Positions 23,053 to 34,026 of a stretch of DNA of 64,000 bases are shown in pieces; the first letter of the stretch is position 1; each line of letters opens with the position of its first letter. The notes under the pieces were generated by a model, which was not told where the DNA came from, ran no database searches, and saw only the letters and a list, made by a program, of their open reading frames with translations. The stretch spans positions 558,001 through 622,000 of the forward strand of contig JASVEC010000009.1 in the NCBI GenBank assembly GCA_030770535.1, read 5' to 3'. The DNA comes from Batkoa obscura. Taxonomy: Eukaryota; Entomophthoromycota; Entomophthoromycetes; Entomophthorales; Batkoaceae. Position numbers and translations under genes: made by a program.

Positions 23053-23637
23053 ATGAAATTGAATAATAATAAACTGACTTATTTTGAAAAGCAATACATA
23101 TTTTATGGCTCATTCCATCATAATAAATGGAATATATTGACCCATGTCATCTTCGTACCACTTATTCTTTGGACTAGTTTAGGTTTGTTTGAGAGAATTG
23201 GAAATATATACGAAACTAAAATATTTAATACTCAAATAGACGTCAATTTGTCTTTACTAACAACTCTTTTTTATATTGCTTATTATTTAAAACTAGAATT
23301 TGTTGCTGGGTTACTCATTACACCAATCTTACTATTTTTTAATTGGAGTGCAACCCAGTTCAATAGAAACTATCCTGTACTTTCGCTTAAAGTAGAAATC
23401 GGGCTGTTTATTGCTAGTTGGTTGGCCCAATTCGCTTCACATTATTACTTTGAAAAAAGGGCACCAGCCCTTTTAGATGGTCTTTTTCAAGCACTATCTT
23501 TGGCTCCACTATTTGTGTTTTTAGAGGTTTTGTTTCACCTAGGGTATAACCCCTCCTATAAAGACTATATAATGGACATAGTTTCTAAAGAGGTGTTTGA
23601 GTATAAACAAGAAAAGGCCACTATTTATCCTAAATAA
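23053..23637 (+). CDS. DUF962 / Mpo1-like protein, paralogue A
   Basis: Single exon, 194 aa from the ATG at 23053. Family hallmarks: LTYFEKQYIFYGSFHHNKWN-ILTHVIFVPL near the start (conserved Y...HH..N...H), four or five hydrophobic membrane segments, and a second His block QFASHYYFEKRAPAL followed by LFQALSLAPLFVFLEVLF. Yeast Mpo1 (YGL010W) is an Fe(II)-dependent ER-membrane dioxygenase that shortens 2-hydroxy fatty acids in phytosphingosine breakdown, and the conserved His residues are its likely metal ligands. A paralogue lies 0.75 kb downstream on the same strand and a dead copy 1.7 kb upstream, so the locus expanded by local duplication. The substrate here is inferred from yeast. Confidence 0.88.
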   Translation: MKLNNNKLTYFEKQYIFYGSFHHNKWNILTHVIFVPLILWTSLGLFERIGNIYETKIFNTQIDVNLSLLTTLFYIAYYLKLEFVAGLLITPILLFFNWSATQFNRNYPVLSLKVEIGLFIASWLAQFASHYYFEKRAPALLDGLFQALSLAPLFVFLEVLFHLGYNPSYKDYIMDIVSKEVFEYKQEKATIYPK

Positions 23638-23711
23638 AATCCCCCAAGCTTCAACTTCTTAATTAGTAATGATATTCATATTGTTTAATTGAATTTAATT
23701 CACATGCAAGG

Positions 23712-23905
23712 TTATTTTATTTTATTTTATTTTATTTTATTTTATTTTATTTTATTTTATTTTATTTTATTTTATTTTATTTTATTTTATTTTATTTTAT
23801 TTTATTTTATTTTATTTTATTTTATTTTATTTTATTTTATTTTATTTTATTTTATTTTATTTTATTTTATTTTATTTTATTTTATTTTATTTTATTTTAT
23901 TTTAA
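23712..23905. repeat. (TTTTA)n microsatellite, about 39 units
   Basis: An essentially uninterrupted pentanucleotide array of about 194 bp, 75 bp after the stop of DUF962 paralogue A. All three plus frames can stay open across it, which gives a spurious Phe/Ile/Leu/Tyr 'protein'. The purity suggests recent expansion. Confidence 0.97.
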
Positions 23906-24380
23906 TTAACAATTTTTTAACTTTAGAAATTTTAAAATATTTTGTCGTTATATGATATGATCCACTTCTGTTTTATACATGTATATTAATACATCACTTG
24001 ATTATACGATTATTTATAATTCTATTGATTTTAATAATACATGCTTTATAAAATGATTGGGTAATGTGAATAAATCTCACCTAAACCAAAAATAAATTAA
24101 TAAAAATAGAAAAGAATGTGACATAATATAACAATATAGTAACCTATCTTCTACAATATTATTACAATTTAGATTCCCCTCATTTTTTAGTTATATGCTA
24201 GTTATGGTATGTATTATTATAATGTAAATATATATATATATCATTAAATCCTGATATCAAAGTATAAATCATCATAAAACTACGCTCCAAAAAAGGAAAG
24301 CAACTACAATTCATCAGCAGAAAATTATAAATAGACAAAAAAATCAATTTAATCTTTATTTTCTCCAAAAACATAATATC
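23906..24380. other. Spacer upstream of DUF962 paralogue B
   Basis: AT-rich promoter region with a TA run at about 24226-24240. No other feature seen. Confidence 0.5.
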
Positions 24381-24971
24381 ATGTTAAAAAAGTATTCCAA
24401 AGATCAACTCTCTTATTTTGAAAAACAGTTAGTTTTTTATGGTGCATATCACAATACGCCTGGTAATATAGTCATACATTGTATCTTTGTGCCTTTGATT
24501 GCTTGGACAACGTTAGGTTTATTGTCTCAAGTAGGTGATGTGTTTAGTATCCATTTATTTAATCAAGTATGTAATATTGACCTATCAATGTTATTAACTT
24601 TAACTTATATAACTTACTATATCAAATCAGAATTTACTGCTGGAGTATTAATTACGCCAATTTTAGTATTTGTGAACTGGAGTGTTATAAAATATAACCA
24701 AGCGAATCCTAAATCTAGTCTAAGCTTCGAGCTATTATTGTTTATTATTAGTTGGTTAGCTCAATTTGCTTCTCACTTTTTTATTGAAAAGAGATCACCA
24801 GCATTAATAGATGGTTTCTTCCAAGCGGTATCTTTAGCTCCATTATTTGTCTTCTTGGAAATATTATTCCAATTAGGCTATAATCCTTCATATAAACCTA
24901 AGGTTATGTCTTTAATTTCATTGGAGATCGGGAGTTTTAAAGCAGAGCAAATAAGAAGCAATAAACAATAA
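24381..24971 (+). CDS. DUF962 / Mpo1-like protein, paralogue B
   Basis: Single exon, 196 aa. Collinear with paralogue A over its whole length: LSYFEKQLVFYGAYHNTPGN-IVIHCIFVPL, hydrophobic segments, QFASHFFIEKRSPALIDGF, APLFVFLEILFQLGYNPSYK. The conserved Y...H...N...H and ASH..(I/F)EKR.PAL residues are kept, so both copies look functional. The two have diverged clearly at protein level, more than A has from the decayed copy. The pair may differ in chain-length preference or expression, but nothing in the sequence shows which. Confidence 0.88.
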   Translation: MLKKYSKDQLSYFEKQLVFYGAYHNTPGNIVIHCIFVPLIAWTTLGLLSQVGDVFSIHLFNQVCNIDLSMLLTLTYITYYIKSEFTAGVLITPILVFVNWSVIKYNQANPKSSLSFELLLFIISWLAQFASHFFIEKRSPALIDGFFQAVSLAPLFVFLEILFQLGYNPSYKPKVMSLISLEIGSFKAEQIRSNKQ

Positions 24972-25509
24972 AATATGTCTTTAAAGCTATGATACTTAAT
25001 ATTCAACATTGAATTTTATTTTTACAATAAAATTTTGCATTCGGAATAATCCATCCGCTCTTATAAGGATCTTATTTTATTTTTAATAATATATTTGTAA
25101 TATTTTCGTAAATTTAACTTTAGTTGAAATTAATGGAGTATAGTTAGATTTTCCGCCTATTAGTGGAAACTTTCTATAAATAAAAAATTATTTTTCGCAT
25201 CTTTAACATTTTAACTAGTTGTATGTTTGAGATGATCTTAGATTGATTGGATGTTTGAGGCTCCCTTTTAATTATTAGATGACGTTTAATTTCATTCATA
25301 GATAGATGTTAAAGTTCAATTGTGCTCTATCTAGCACTTATCTTATAATTAACCTTTCTATTTAAATATATTCTTTAGAGATTGATGTTTAACTTTACAT
25401 TAAAATGAACCACTAGAAACTGCACAATTAAACTTAAAAGTTGTATTAGGTACAAATTAAAGACTAAAAAACAATTGAAATGAATTAATAATTAAGTTCA
25501 ATTCCAAAT
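24972..25509. other. Spacer between DUF962 paralogue B and the MscL-like gene
   Basis: Promoter-side DNA for the downstream gene. No gene or repeat recognised. Confidence 0.5.
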
Positions 25510-26435
25510 ATGTCAGAAGAAATTGCTAAAAATAAAGAGTTTGAAGAAAAGGCGGCATTGACTCACCCAAAAGTTACTTCTTTAAAACAAGTACGATCTA
25601 GTGCTAGTTTGAGTGAAAAATTACCTGGAGAGGAAGATAATAACAATAATCCAGAAGAGCATCAGACTGAAATTCAACATTTTAAAGATGAGATTAAAGC
25701 AGGAGTGAACTCAATTTCTAATTTTTGGGATGAATTCAAAGATTATTTAGAAGATGCTGAAATTTTTGATTCCTCAGTTATTATGGTGACTGGGCAAGCT
25801 TTTACTGAAATTGCTAATTCCTTTGTACAAGATATTATTGTCCCCCTTTTTACTACTTTAATTGGTAAAGTTGATTTTCAATTCATTAATGTCAATCTAA
25901 TTTTTTTATAGGTAGACCAAATGCAACTAATTATTTTGTAGTATTAAAAAAGGGCAAGTCTTTTAATACCAATTATCGTAGTGCAAAACAAGCTATTGCT
26001 GACGGGGCTCATATATTTCATTATGGGAAATTTATTCAAGTAAAAAATATCCAAGTAAATTATCTATTAGTTTTAAAGTTTCTTTATAGAAAATAGTCAA
26101 CTTTGTATTCTTGGGTATAACTTTAATAGGCTTTGTCAGAGGTAAATATATATATCAATAATATTAAGTATATTTAAAATTTAAAATTTAAAATTTTAGT
26201 ATTTCGTACTATACTATTTTTCCGTCGACTCCGAAAACTTAAGGAGGAAGAAAGTATCAAGAAATTGAAACAAAGAGAATGCCCTTTTTGTCTCTCAACT
26301 ATTAATTCCAAAGCTTCTCGCTGTCCTAATTGTACTTCTGCTTTACCAACTTCTTCACTTTCTAGGAACATATCTCCAACCTTGAAGCCTGCATTGATGC
26401 CACCTATATCTGATGACCCAACTTTATTGAATTAA
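25510..26435 (+). CDS. MscL-family mechanosensitive channel with C-terminal zinc ribbon
   Basis: Four exons with introns at 25865-25911, about 26040-26089 and about 26141-26195. Residues 1-75 are a polar, acidic extension. The channel part follows MscL order: FKDYLEDAEIFDSSVIMVTGQAFTEIANSFVQDIIVPLFTTLIG is TM1 with its Gly/Ala-rich face, then a periplasm-type loop (YFVVLKKGKSF...SAKQAIADGA), HIFHYGKFIQ, and TM2 (KIVNFVFLGITLIGFVRVF). After a basic stretch comes a CPFC...CPNC zinc ribbon (CPFCLSTIN, RCPNCTSAL) and a Ser/Pro tail. MscL opens under membrane tension. Homologues occur in some fungi, and the CPFC...C..C tail is seen in a subset of bacterial MscL. TM1 has lost the GNV motif in favour of SSV. 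A bacterial origin is possible, but the introns show long residence. Confidence 0.8.
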
Positions 26436-26575
26436 TACTCATAAAAGTGTGCTATTTATTCCTATCAAAAATAATTCATATTGATTATAATGAATTAAAT
26501 AAATAACTATGTATAAATCAATAGGATATTTTATAAAATACTACAAAAATTTTATTTTGAAATTTTAAATTTAAA

Positions 26576-28157
26576 TTATTTAGTGACGTGATGAATAGAT
26601 TCAGCTAAATATTCGACATTGTTGGATGAGATACCGGCCATAGAAATACGACCATCCTTAGTAAGGTAGATATGGTGCTCATTCTTTAATTTTTCAACCT
26701 AAAAAAATTATTTAATATATATATCTTAAACAAAAGATGATAATTACTTGTTCAGGAGTTAAACCAGAGAAGCAGAACATACCAATTTGGTTAGTAATAT
26801 GTTCCCATTGTTTTTGAGATCCTAATTGTTCTAAGTGTCCCTTGAGTTGAGTACGCATAGAGATAATACGATCAGCCATAGATTTAACTTCTCCTAACCT
26901 GAAATTATGATTAAATAAATATATATAGAATGAATAAACAACGAGTTACCATTGTTGGTAGAGAGCTTGGTCATTTAAAACGGTGCTTACAATACGGGCA
27001 CCATGAATTGGAGGGTTGGAGTAAAGAGGACGGACTAAGATCTTTAATTGAGAATCAACAGCATCCTTCTCTTGTTTGTTTTTGCAAACTAAAGAGAAAG
27101 CACCAATACGTTCGCCATAAAGACCCATATTCTTAGCAAAAGATTGACACAATGCAACTGGATGACCTTGTTCAACGAAATAACGTAAAGCATAGGCATC
27201 TTTAGAAATATCACCAGAAGCAAAGCCTTGATAAGCCATATCAAAGAAAGCAAAATGATTTTTAGATTTCATTACAGAGGAGATTTCTTTCCATTGTTCT
27301 GCAGTAGGATCAACACCAGTTGGGTTGTGAGCACAAGCATGTAATAACACGATAGAGTTATCTGGGATAGACTATTGAAAATAACTTAATAAAAACAGTC
27401 ATTGTTTAATTTTAAACTTACTTTAATATCTTCTAACATGCCATGGAAATCTAAACCATTGGTTTTTTTATCGAAATAGCGATAAGAAGCAACCTCAACA
27501 CCAGAATCCTTAAAAATAGGATTGTGATTGCCCCAACTTGGAGTTGGTAAGTATACTTTTTTAGCATTTGGGTAAAAACGGGATAAGAAAGCAGCCCCAA
27601 TTCTTAAAGCACCAGTACCAGAAATTGTTTGAGTAGAAGAGATCTTAAATAATAGTATAAATAATAGTATAAATAATAGTAATTAGGATAATAAAAATAC
27701 TTACCAAATCTTGAGATAAAGGTTCACTATCTTTACCAAAAGCTAAGACTTTAGAAGCTTTTAAGAAATCGGCTAAACCTAAGATACCAAGGTATTCTTT
27801 GTCTAAGTCTTTATTTAAAAGGATATTTTCAGCCTTTTGAATAAAAATTATTATGTTTTCAAAATGACTAAATAAAGCTACATTACCTTTTTAACACACT
27901 CTAATACGAATGGTTTCCCTTGATCATCACGATAAGCGCCAACACCTAAGTTCATTTTACGAGGATTACTATCCTTTTTGAATGCTTCAGTGATACCCAA
28001 AATGGCGTCAGGTGGACCTGAAATAAAGTTAGAAAAATCATAAAATATGAAGAATAATAGTACCTTGTGGTACATTAGCCCAGGTGGAGAGTAGTTTTAT
28101 ATTATTAAATAATAATTTTGAGTTTTGGGTTTGAATGATTTTTAATCCTTTAATCAT
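26576..28157 (-). CDS. Aspartate aminotransferase, mitochondrial type
   Basis: Multi-exon class I PLP aminotransferase. The N-terminal ~24 residues ([19 protein letters not shown]) are basic and lack acidic residues, as in a mitochondrial presequence. Then [89 protein letters not shown] and the PLP-binding Lys in [17 protein letters not shown]. The substrate-carboxylate Arg lies near the end in the [10 protein letters not shown] block. It interconverts aspartate and 2-oxoglutarate with oxaloacetate and glutamate in the malate-aspartate shuttle. The start at 28155-28157 gives the full presequence. Introns include 26895-26950 and one after the first exon. Confidence 0.93.
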
Positions 28158-28608
28158 TGTGAAGTTCTAATAGTAAAATATATTGAGTCATCTTTTTTAC
28201 ACTCAAAATTTATAAAGGTTGACTTTACATTTTAATTGGTTGGAATTATCCTTTTGATCGTTAACCATTTTTAAATTAACTCTATTAGCTTTTTTAATTC
28301 ATGTCACTTTTTTGACCAATAATATTCCCTCATTATTATAAATGCGTTATTTTATTGGATATAATTTAGTCTAAAAGAATCATTTGAAATTTTATCATTT
28401 TTGATCAGATAAAAATTTTCAAATTCCACCAATTAATTATCAGGAAATACTTGCATTCATTTGTTTTAGCAAACCATAAATCATTTAGTTATTATTGGCT
28501 AAAAATATTTTCAAATACAATTTCAGTTTATTGGTCGCGTTTTAAATGAATACACAGAATATTTAAAAAAATAAAATTATAAATTGTTTAAACTCCCAGC
28601 TGAGATTA
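28158..28608. other. Upstream region of the aminotransferase gene
   Basis: AT-rich with several ATTGG/CCAAT-like words (for example near 28233, 28313 and 28533). No gene. Confidence 0.4.
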
Positions 28609-28710
28609 ATGTGGATATGTTTTTTTCACTCAAGGATTACTACTAATAGTTTTTCCACTCGATAGTGCTCATAAGATGGAAAAAAAATAAAATCAAAGAC
28701 ATCCCCATGT
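28609..28710 (-). mobile_element. Short TIR element, copy 8, old
   Basis: Left end degraded (ATGTGGATATGTTTT), right end ACATCCCCATG. The core has drifted to GATAGTGCTCATAAGATGG. Confidence 0.7.
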
Positions 28711-28754
28711 CTAATTTTTTATAATAGTTCAGTAAATTAAAAAACATCAATGTA

Positions 28755-28925
28755 AGTCTGAGCTTGAAATTCACTATGAGGATGGGAATTATTTGCCTCT
28801 AGGTACTATAGATACAGAAAATAGTTTACGTCCTCATAATACTTCACAAGCTCAAATCTAAGCTATCTAAGATATTATTTTTGCTTATATCACTCAGTTG
28901 CTAAATAAATAATCTCATTTTAAAC
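28755..28925 (+). pseudogene. Fragment of a dead protein-coding gene, family unknown
   Basis: One plus frame reads ELEIHYEDGNYLPLGTIDT and continues with ENSLRPHNTSQAQ before two stops, then DIIFAYITQLLNK. Composition is far less AT-biased than the surroundings and looks like real coding sequence. No start, no flanking exons and no known family were recognised. Confidence 0.45.
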
Positions 28926-29336
28926 TACTGAATCACTATATATTGGAAAATAATATTTAAATTAATTATATAACAATATAGTTATACAACTAATAAATAC
29001 AAATTTGTAAAAAAAAGGCTTTGGAGTTGATTTATAAAATTGATAAATAAGCAAATTGATATAAATAATAAATCAATAGCTAATAAACAAAATTAAATAA
29101 ATTAATAAAATTGTTACTTTTATTTGTATATTAAATCTATATTTATAATTATTAAAATTTATCATTTCACCACTTTTATTATAGTTTTGTAAATAATTAG
29201 GTAAAAATTATCATGACAAAATATTTTTATATAAAGTAACTATTCACTAAAGTTCTTATTTTCATTTATTTAGTTATTATTAATAAAAACAAAACAACTA
29301 AACTTTATATAAATTTTAGTTTTTTATATCTTAATA
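28926..29336. other. AT-rich intergenic stretch
   Basis: Nothing recognisable on either strand. Confidence 0.5.
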
Positions 29337-29441
29337 TATAGGGATATATTTTTGTATTTAAGAATTTTACTAACAATCTTTCCACTCAAATAGCGCTCAA
29401 AAAATGGAAAAAGTGATGAAGCCAAAAAAAACATCCCCATA
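29337..29441 (-). mobile_element. Short TIR element, copy 9
   Basis: TATAGGGATATATT at left, AACATCCCCATA at right. Core AAATAGCGCTCAAAAAATGG. Confidence 0.85.
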
Positions 29442-30130
29442 TTATTTTATTTATTTATATAATTTAAAAACAAATACAAATTTCTTAAAAGAGTTTTTTT
29501 ATAAACGGCCTCAGTTTTTTGATTCAAAAAAACAAGGCATTGATTATAAGAATAAATATTTCATGTTAAAATATTTACATTGCACTTTTAAACTTATTAA
29601 ATTGTAACTATAACTTGATTGATTATATAAAACAATTTTAGATTAATTTAATACAATTACAAAATAGAATTTATATAAGTCGAAATAAAATTTACAAGCC
29701 TATTTTTTTTCGCACATATGCTCTTATCAAAAGAAACAAAAATATTCATCAAAAAATGACCACACTTATAACAATAATTAAATTGATGCAAATTTATTGT
29801 TTACAATTTCTATTATTCTACGCTTTCATTAATCAATAGTGCTTTAATAATTTTAATTTTTTGAATTAATTTTATTCGATTTTTGATAAATAATTCTTCC
29901 TTTTTCGATAAAAACAACTGAAAATGTATATTAAAAAGCCAAACTCTTATGTGGCATGATAATGAATTACTCACTATTCTTCAAGATAAAATTGAATTAA
30001 ATCAGTTTATCTATTAAATCAAAAAAAGTGATATAAAATATATACATTAATAATACACAATATACATTATTAATACAAATTAAAAGTTTATTTAATGGAT
30101 TTATTTAATAAATTCAATTTATCTTTAGTA
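29442..30130. other. AT-rich intergenic stretch
   Basis: Open frames are short and Lys/Asn/Ile-rich. No gene or RNA supported. Confidence 0.5.
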
Positions 30131-30235
30131 TATGGGGGTATTGTTTTTGATTTCGTTACTTTTTCCATTTTTTAAGTGCTCTTTAAATGAAAAAGCTATT
30201 AGTAAAATTCTTAAACAAAAAAATACATCTCCATA
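30131..30235 (+). mobile_element. Short TIR element, copy 10
   Basis: TATGGGGGTATTG at left, ATACATCTCCATA at right. Core has drifted to TTTTTTAAGTGCTCTTTAAATG. Confidence 0.82.
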
Positions 30236-31022
30236 TGTAAATTTTATTTCATCTAGAAATTACTCACTTTTTAATATATTTATCTAGTGCTTAACTATAA
30301 CTTATATTTATCAATAATCGTAGGAATGAAAAGTATTATTAAAATCCTTGTTTTCCCAACCACAGTATAATTAACCGTATCATTAGGTTAGAATAATACA
30401 ACAGTGATTGAATGTATATTTTTTTAAAGGTAATATACTAGACCAAATGAATAATTGAATTATTTCATATTATAGAATTTATTTATTTATTTATTTATTT
30501 ATTTGATTGTGGCTATTTTATTATATTTTAAAATACCCTTTTTTAATAAAAATAATTTAAAGCGATAATTAACCTATCATACTATTAATTTATTATGGCT
30601 TGTAATAATATAATAAACAATCAACTAGAAACAATGAAACTAATTTAAATAATATAATTACTTTAGGTTAAAATTGTATATAAATAAATATTATATAATA
30701 TAGATTATCCGATGTCTAATATTTTATTAAAATTAAAACTTAAAATTAAAACCACTAAGAATTCTATTATATTATTTATTAATATATTAAGATTAGGCTT
30801 AAATTTAATTTATTATACAATTATTTTATGGTTTTAAGACAAATAGCCTATGCCAAATTAAGTAAATATTTTTATCCAATGAATCAATATGAGTCTATAA
30901 AAGCAAAATATTTAACAATCAAATCAAATCAAATTCAAAACCAATCGAAATATTTAGATAAATCAACTCTCAACTTTTAGACAATTACTCTTTTAATTTA
31001 ACTTAAATTTTATATTGAAATA
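30236..31022. other. Upstream region of the DAHP synthase gene, with a (TTTA)n run
   Basis: A (TTTA) microsatellite of about seven units lies at 30478-30504. The remainder is AT-rich promoter and leader DNA. Confidence 0.5.
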
Positions 31023-32561
31023 ATGAGCGAACATACTATCAATACTACTCAAGAAAGCCTTCATGTCAATGGAAAATGTGCTCCATGGACTCCTTATTCT
31101 TGGAAATCAAAGCCAATTAAACAACACGTTGAATATGAGGATCAAGCTGCATTTGAAAAAGCAAAAGCTAAATTAATTCAACTTCCACCTTTAGTTACTG
31201 TTGACGAAGTAATCTAATAACACAAAGATTAATGAAATTTTTTAAACTCTTTAATTAGGTTAAGAAATTGAAAGTACACCTTAGAAATGTTGCTCTTGGA
31301 AAAGCTTTCCTTTTACAAGGTGGTGATTGTGCTGAACTTTTTGATTATTGTACTAAAGTATTATTTACTTTGTAAAATTATTTAAATATATATTAACTCT
31401 TTATAGGATCCTATTGAAAATAAACTTAAAGTTCTCATTCAAATGAGTTTAACTCTTATTTATGGTGCAAGATTACCAGTGGTTAGAGTAGCAAGAATGG
31501 CAGGACAATATGCTAAGCCACGTTCTAGTCCAACTGAAAAAATAGACGGTGTTGAATACCCAAGTTTCCGAGGAGATAATATCAATGGTTTCTCAGTTGA
31601 TGAAAGAAAACCAGATCCAGAACGTTTAGTTGATGCTTATTTTCATTCTAGTGCTACCCTTAATTATGTACGTTCTTTATTAGCTTCTGGTTTTGCTAAT
31701 CTTACTCGATTTGATAAATGGGATCTTTCTCATGTTAAATGTTCCTCTGCTCGTAAAGAATTTCAAGATATTGTAGATCAAATTTTAAATACTATGGATT
31801 TTATGGAAGTTATTGGCGCTGTTAATAGAGAACATGAACTTCCACCAGCATTCAATACCATTGATATGTTCATGTCTCATGAAGGTTTAGTTCTTGATTA
31901 TGAAGCTGCTCTTACTCGCCCACACGTTGAAAAACATACTGGAGAAACTCGATATTATAACTTAAGTACTCATTACGTTTGGGTTGGTGATCGTACTCGT
32001 CAACCAGATGGTGCTCATATTGAATATCTTTCTGGTATTGAAAATCCAATTGGTATTAAAGTTGGTCCAACTACTGATCCAGATACCCTTATTGAACTCC
32101 TTGATAAACTTAATCCACATAAGGAAATTGGTAAAATTACCTTAATTACTCGATTTGGTGCCGATAAAGTTCATAATCATTTATCTAAATTTATCAAAGC
32201 AGTTCAAAAAACAGATCATATTGTTGTTTGGGTTTGTGATCCAATGCATGGAAATACAGAAACTAGTACTTGTGGAGTTAAGACTCGTCACTTCAATAAT
32301 ATTATGTCTGAAGTTGCCTCTTGCATCCGTATTCATGCCGAAAATCAATCGAAATTAAATGGAGTTCATTTTGAACTTACTGGAGAAACTGTAACTGAAT
32401 GTTTAGGTGGTGGTATGGAATTAGATCATCATAATCTTAATGAAAATTATCAAACTTATTGTGATCCTCGTCTTAATTATGAACAATCTTTAGATATGGC
32501 TTTCCTCATTGCCCGTTGCTTTGAAAAGGAAAGATCTGGTCTTAAGAAATGTTGCCCTTAA
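31023..32561 (+). CDS. Class II 3-deoxy-D-arabino-heptulosonate 7-phosphate (DAHP) synthase
   Basis: Three exons with introns at 31209-31258 and 31358-31406; the last exon carries most of the protein (about 460 aa in total). Class II motifs are clear: APWTPYSWKSKPIKQ, LLQGGDCAELFDY, RVARMAGQYAKPRSSPTE, FRGDNINGF, MSHEGLVLDYEAALTR, YNLSTHYVWVGDRTRQ, IGIKVGPTTDPD, WVCDPMHGNT, GVHFELTGETVTECLGGG and YCDPRLNYEQSLDMAF. Metal ligands are the Cys of GGDCAE and the His, Glu and Asp of the later motifs. It condenses erythrose-4-phosphate with PEP, the entry step to chorismate and aromatic amino acids. No plastid-type transit peptide is present, so it is cytosolic. This class is found in plants, bacteria and some fungi, unlike the class I Aro3/Aro4 of yeast. 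Confidence 0.95.
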
Positions 32562-32790
32562 ATTTAGGTCCAATTCTTCTATTCCTTTGTTATTCAACAT
32601 TTCTATTCCCCCTTTACTATAGCCAACTCTCTTATTATCTAAAATAAAGTGAATCATTGTCCTTTCAATTTGATTTTTTTTGAAATTTTAAATTTCGAGT
32701 TTTTTTTTTAGTTATAAAAAGATATGACTCATAAAATTGGAAATGCAAATTTAATTAAGGGGATAATTTTATTAATTAAAAATAATTAAA

Positions 32791-34026
32791 CTAAACAATA
32801 GGGTTAAATCTTAACATTGTATTAAATTCAGTTCTTAATTGAACAGCTTCAGCTAAATTTTCCACAAACATACCATCGGCGCCCATTTTAAAAAAGTAAT
32901 AAAATTCATCCCTGGTATCTCCTTTAAAGCAAGTGGATTTACAACCAAAATTAGCAGGTTCTCTAGAATCATAAAAAGTATATGGTACTACTTTGAGATG
33001 TCGTTGATGACATTCTTTAATAAGATCTTTAGCTTTAATAAAGCCACCTAAACTTTCAACTTCTTTTGGATCATATGTTACATTACGTGCTTGAAATTCA
33101 TCCGCAATTTCATTTAAATGAAAATCTTTACGTGTAGAAAACCAAGTGGCGTATTGAGCTACAATATCTAACCCTTTAGGCGTATAAAACCAAGCATATT
33201 TATCTACGAGAGCAACATGTTCGACTTTAGATGGGTGGGTAAATTTGGTGAGATATTTTAAACTTTCAAAATCAAAATTTTGTAAAACTACTTTACCACA
33301 AGGAACTTTAACTTCTTTTTTAGGAGAACACTTATCTTGAATATCTTTAGAAATTTTAGCTTGACAATTTTCAACATCCCCTTCTTTAAGTGGATACCCA
33401 TTTTTTCTAAGTATTTCTAATACTTTATCTTCAAAATATCTTGGATTTTCAGGTCGAAGTGAAGAATGAAGCGCTGCATGCTTAATTTCAGGTACAATTT
33501 TAATCGGCTTTTTAAAAAGATAAGATAAATGATGAGCATTATCAATAAATTGTTGAAAGGATGGGATCTTAAAAATTTGATTATAAAATTGGGGTCGAAC
33601 ACCAACAGCTGCTTGCTTAACTCGAACTTTACTTAATTCTTTAAAGGTGAAATCCGAAATAAAATAAACGTCTTTTAAAGTAATAGTAGTATTATCAATA
33701 ACTCCAGTGAAGTTACGCTTAAGATGGTCAAATTCGGGTAATTCTTTAACGTTAGTACTTTCTTCAATATGTAAATCATGATAACATACTGGTACTCCAT
33801 CTTTTGTTAAAACTAAATCTGGTTCTAAATAATCCATACCATCCATAACTGCATTCCAATAACCTCCAATGGTATGTTGGGGTAAATGAGGCTTCACACC
33901 TCGATGAGAGAAAAGCTCAATTGGTTTTCCGGAGAGAGTAGGCCATTTTGCACCTGAGATATCTTCAATATGAGCGGAAACGAGGTTCAATGCGATAATA
34001 CCAAAGAAATTAATAAAAAACTTCAT
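32791..34026 (-). CDS. Secreted glycerophosphodiester phosphodiesterase (GDPD/GlpQ type)
   Basis: A single exon of 411 aa. The start MKFFINFFGIIALNLVSA is a clean signal peptide. The GDPD core follows: FSHRGVKPHLPQHTIGGYW (catalytic His-Arg), MDYLEPDLVLTKDGVPVCYHD (Glu and Asp metal ligands and the second His), IPSFQQFID, then PEIKHAALH, FDFESLKYL, a FYTPKGLDIVAQYATW block, KVVPYTFYDSRE and GADGMFVENLAEA at the end. It hydrolyses deacylated phospholipids such as glycerophosphocholine to glycerol-3-phosphate and an alcohol, outside the cell or in the vacuole. The family's PEHT is PQHT here, otherwise the active site is intact. No membrane anchor is seen. Confidence 0.92.
   Translation of the reverse strand: MKFFINFFGIIALNLVSAHIEDISGAKWPTLSGKPIELFSHRGVKPHLPQHTIGGYWNAVMDGMDYLEPDLVLTKDGVPVCYHDLHIEESTNVKELPEFDHLKRNFTGVIDNTTITLKDVYFISDFTFKELSKVRVKQAAVGVRPQFYNQIFKIPSFQQFIDNAHHLSYLFKKPIKIVPEIKHAALHSSLRPENPRYFEDKVLEILRKNGYPLKEGDVENCQAKISKDIQDKCSPKKEVKVPCGKVVLQNFDFESLKYLTKFTHPSKVEHVALVDKYAWFYTPKGLDIVAQYATWFSTRKDFHLNEIADEFQARNVTYDPKEVESLGGFIKAKDLIKECHQRHLKVVPYTFYDSREPANFGCKSTCFKGDTRDEFYYFFKMGADGMFVENLAEAVQLRTEFNTMLRFNPIV

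Noticed and set aside
23689-23955. Open frame of repeated FYFIL units
   Set aside because: It is only the translation of the TTTTA microsatellite.
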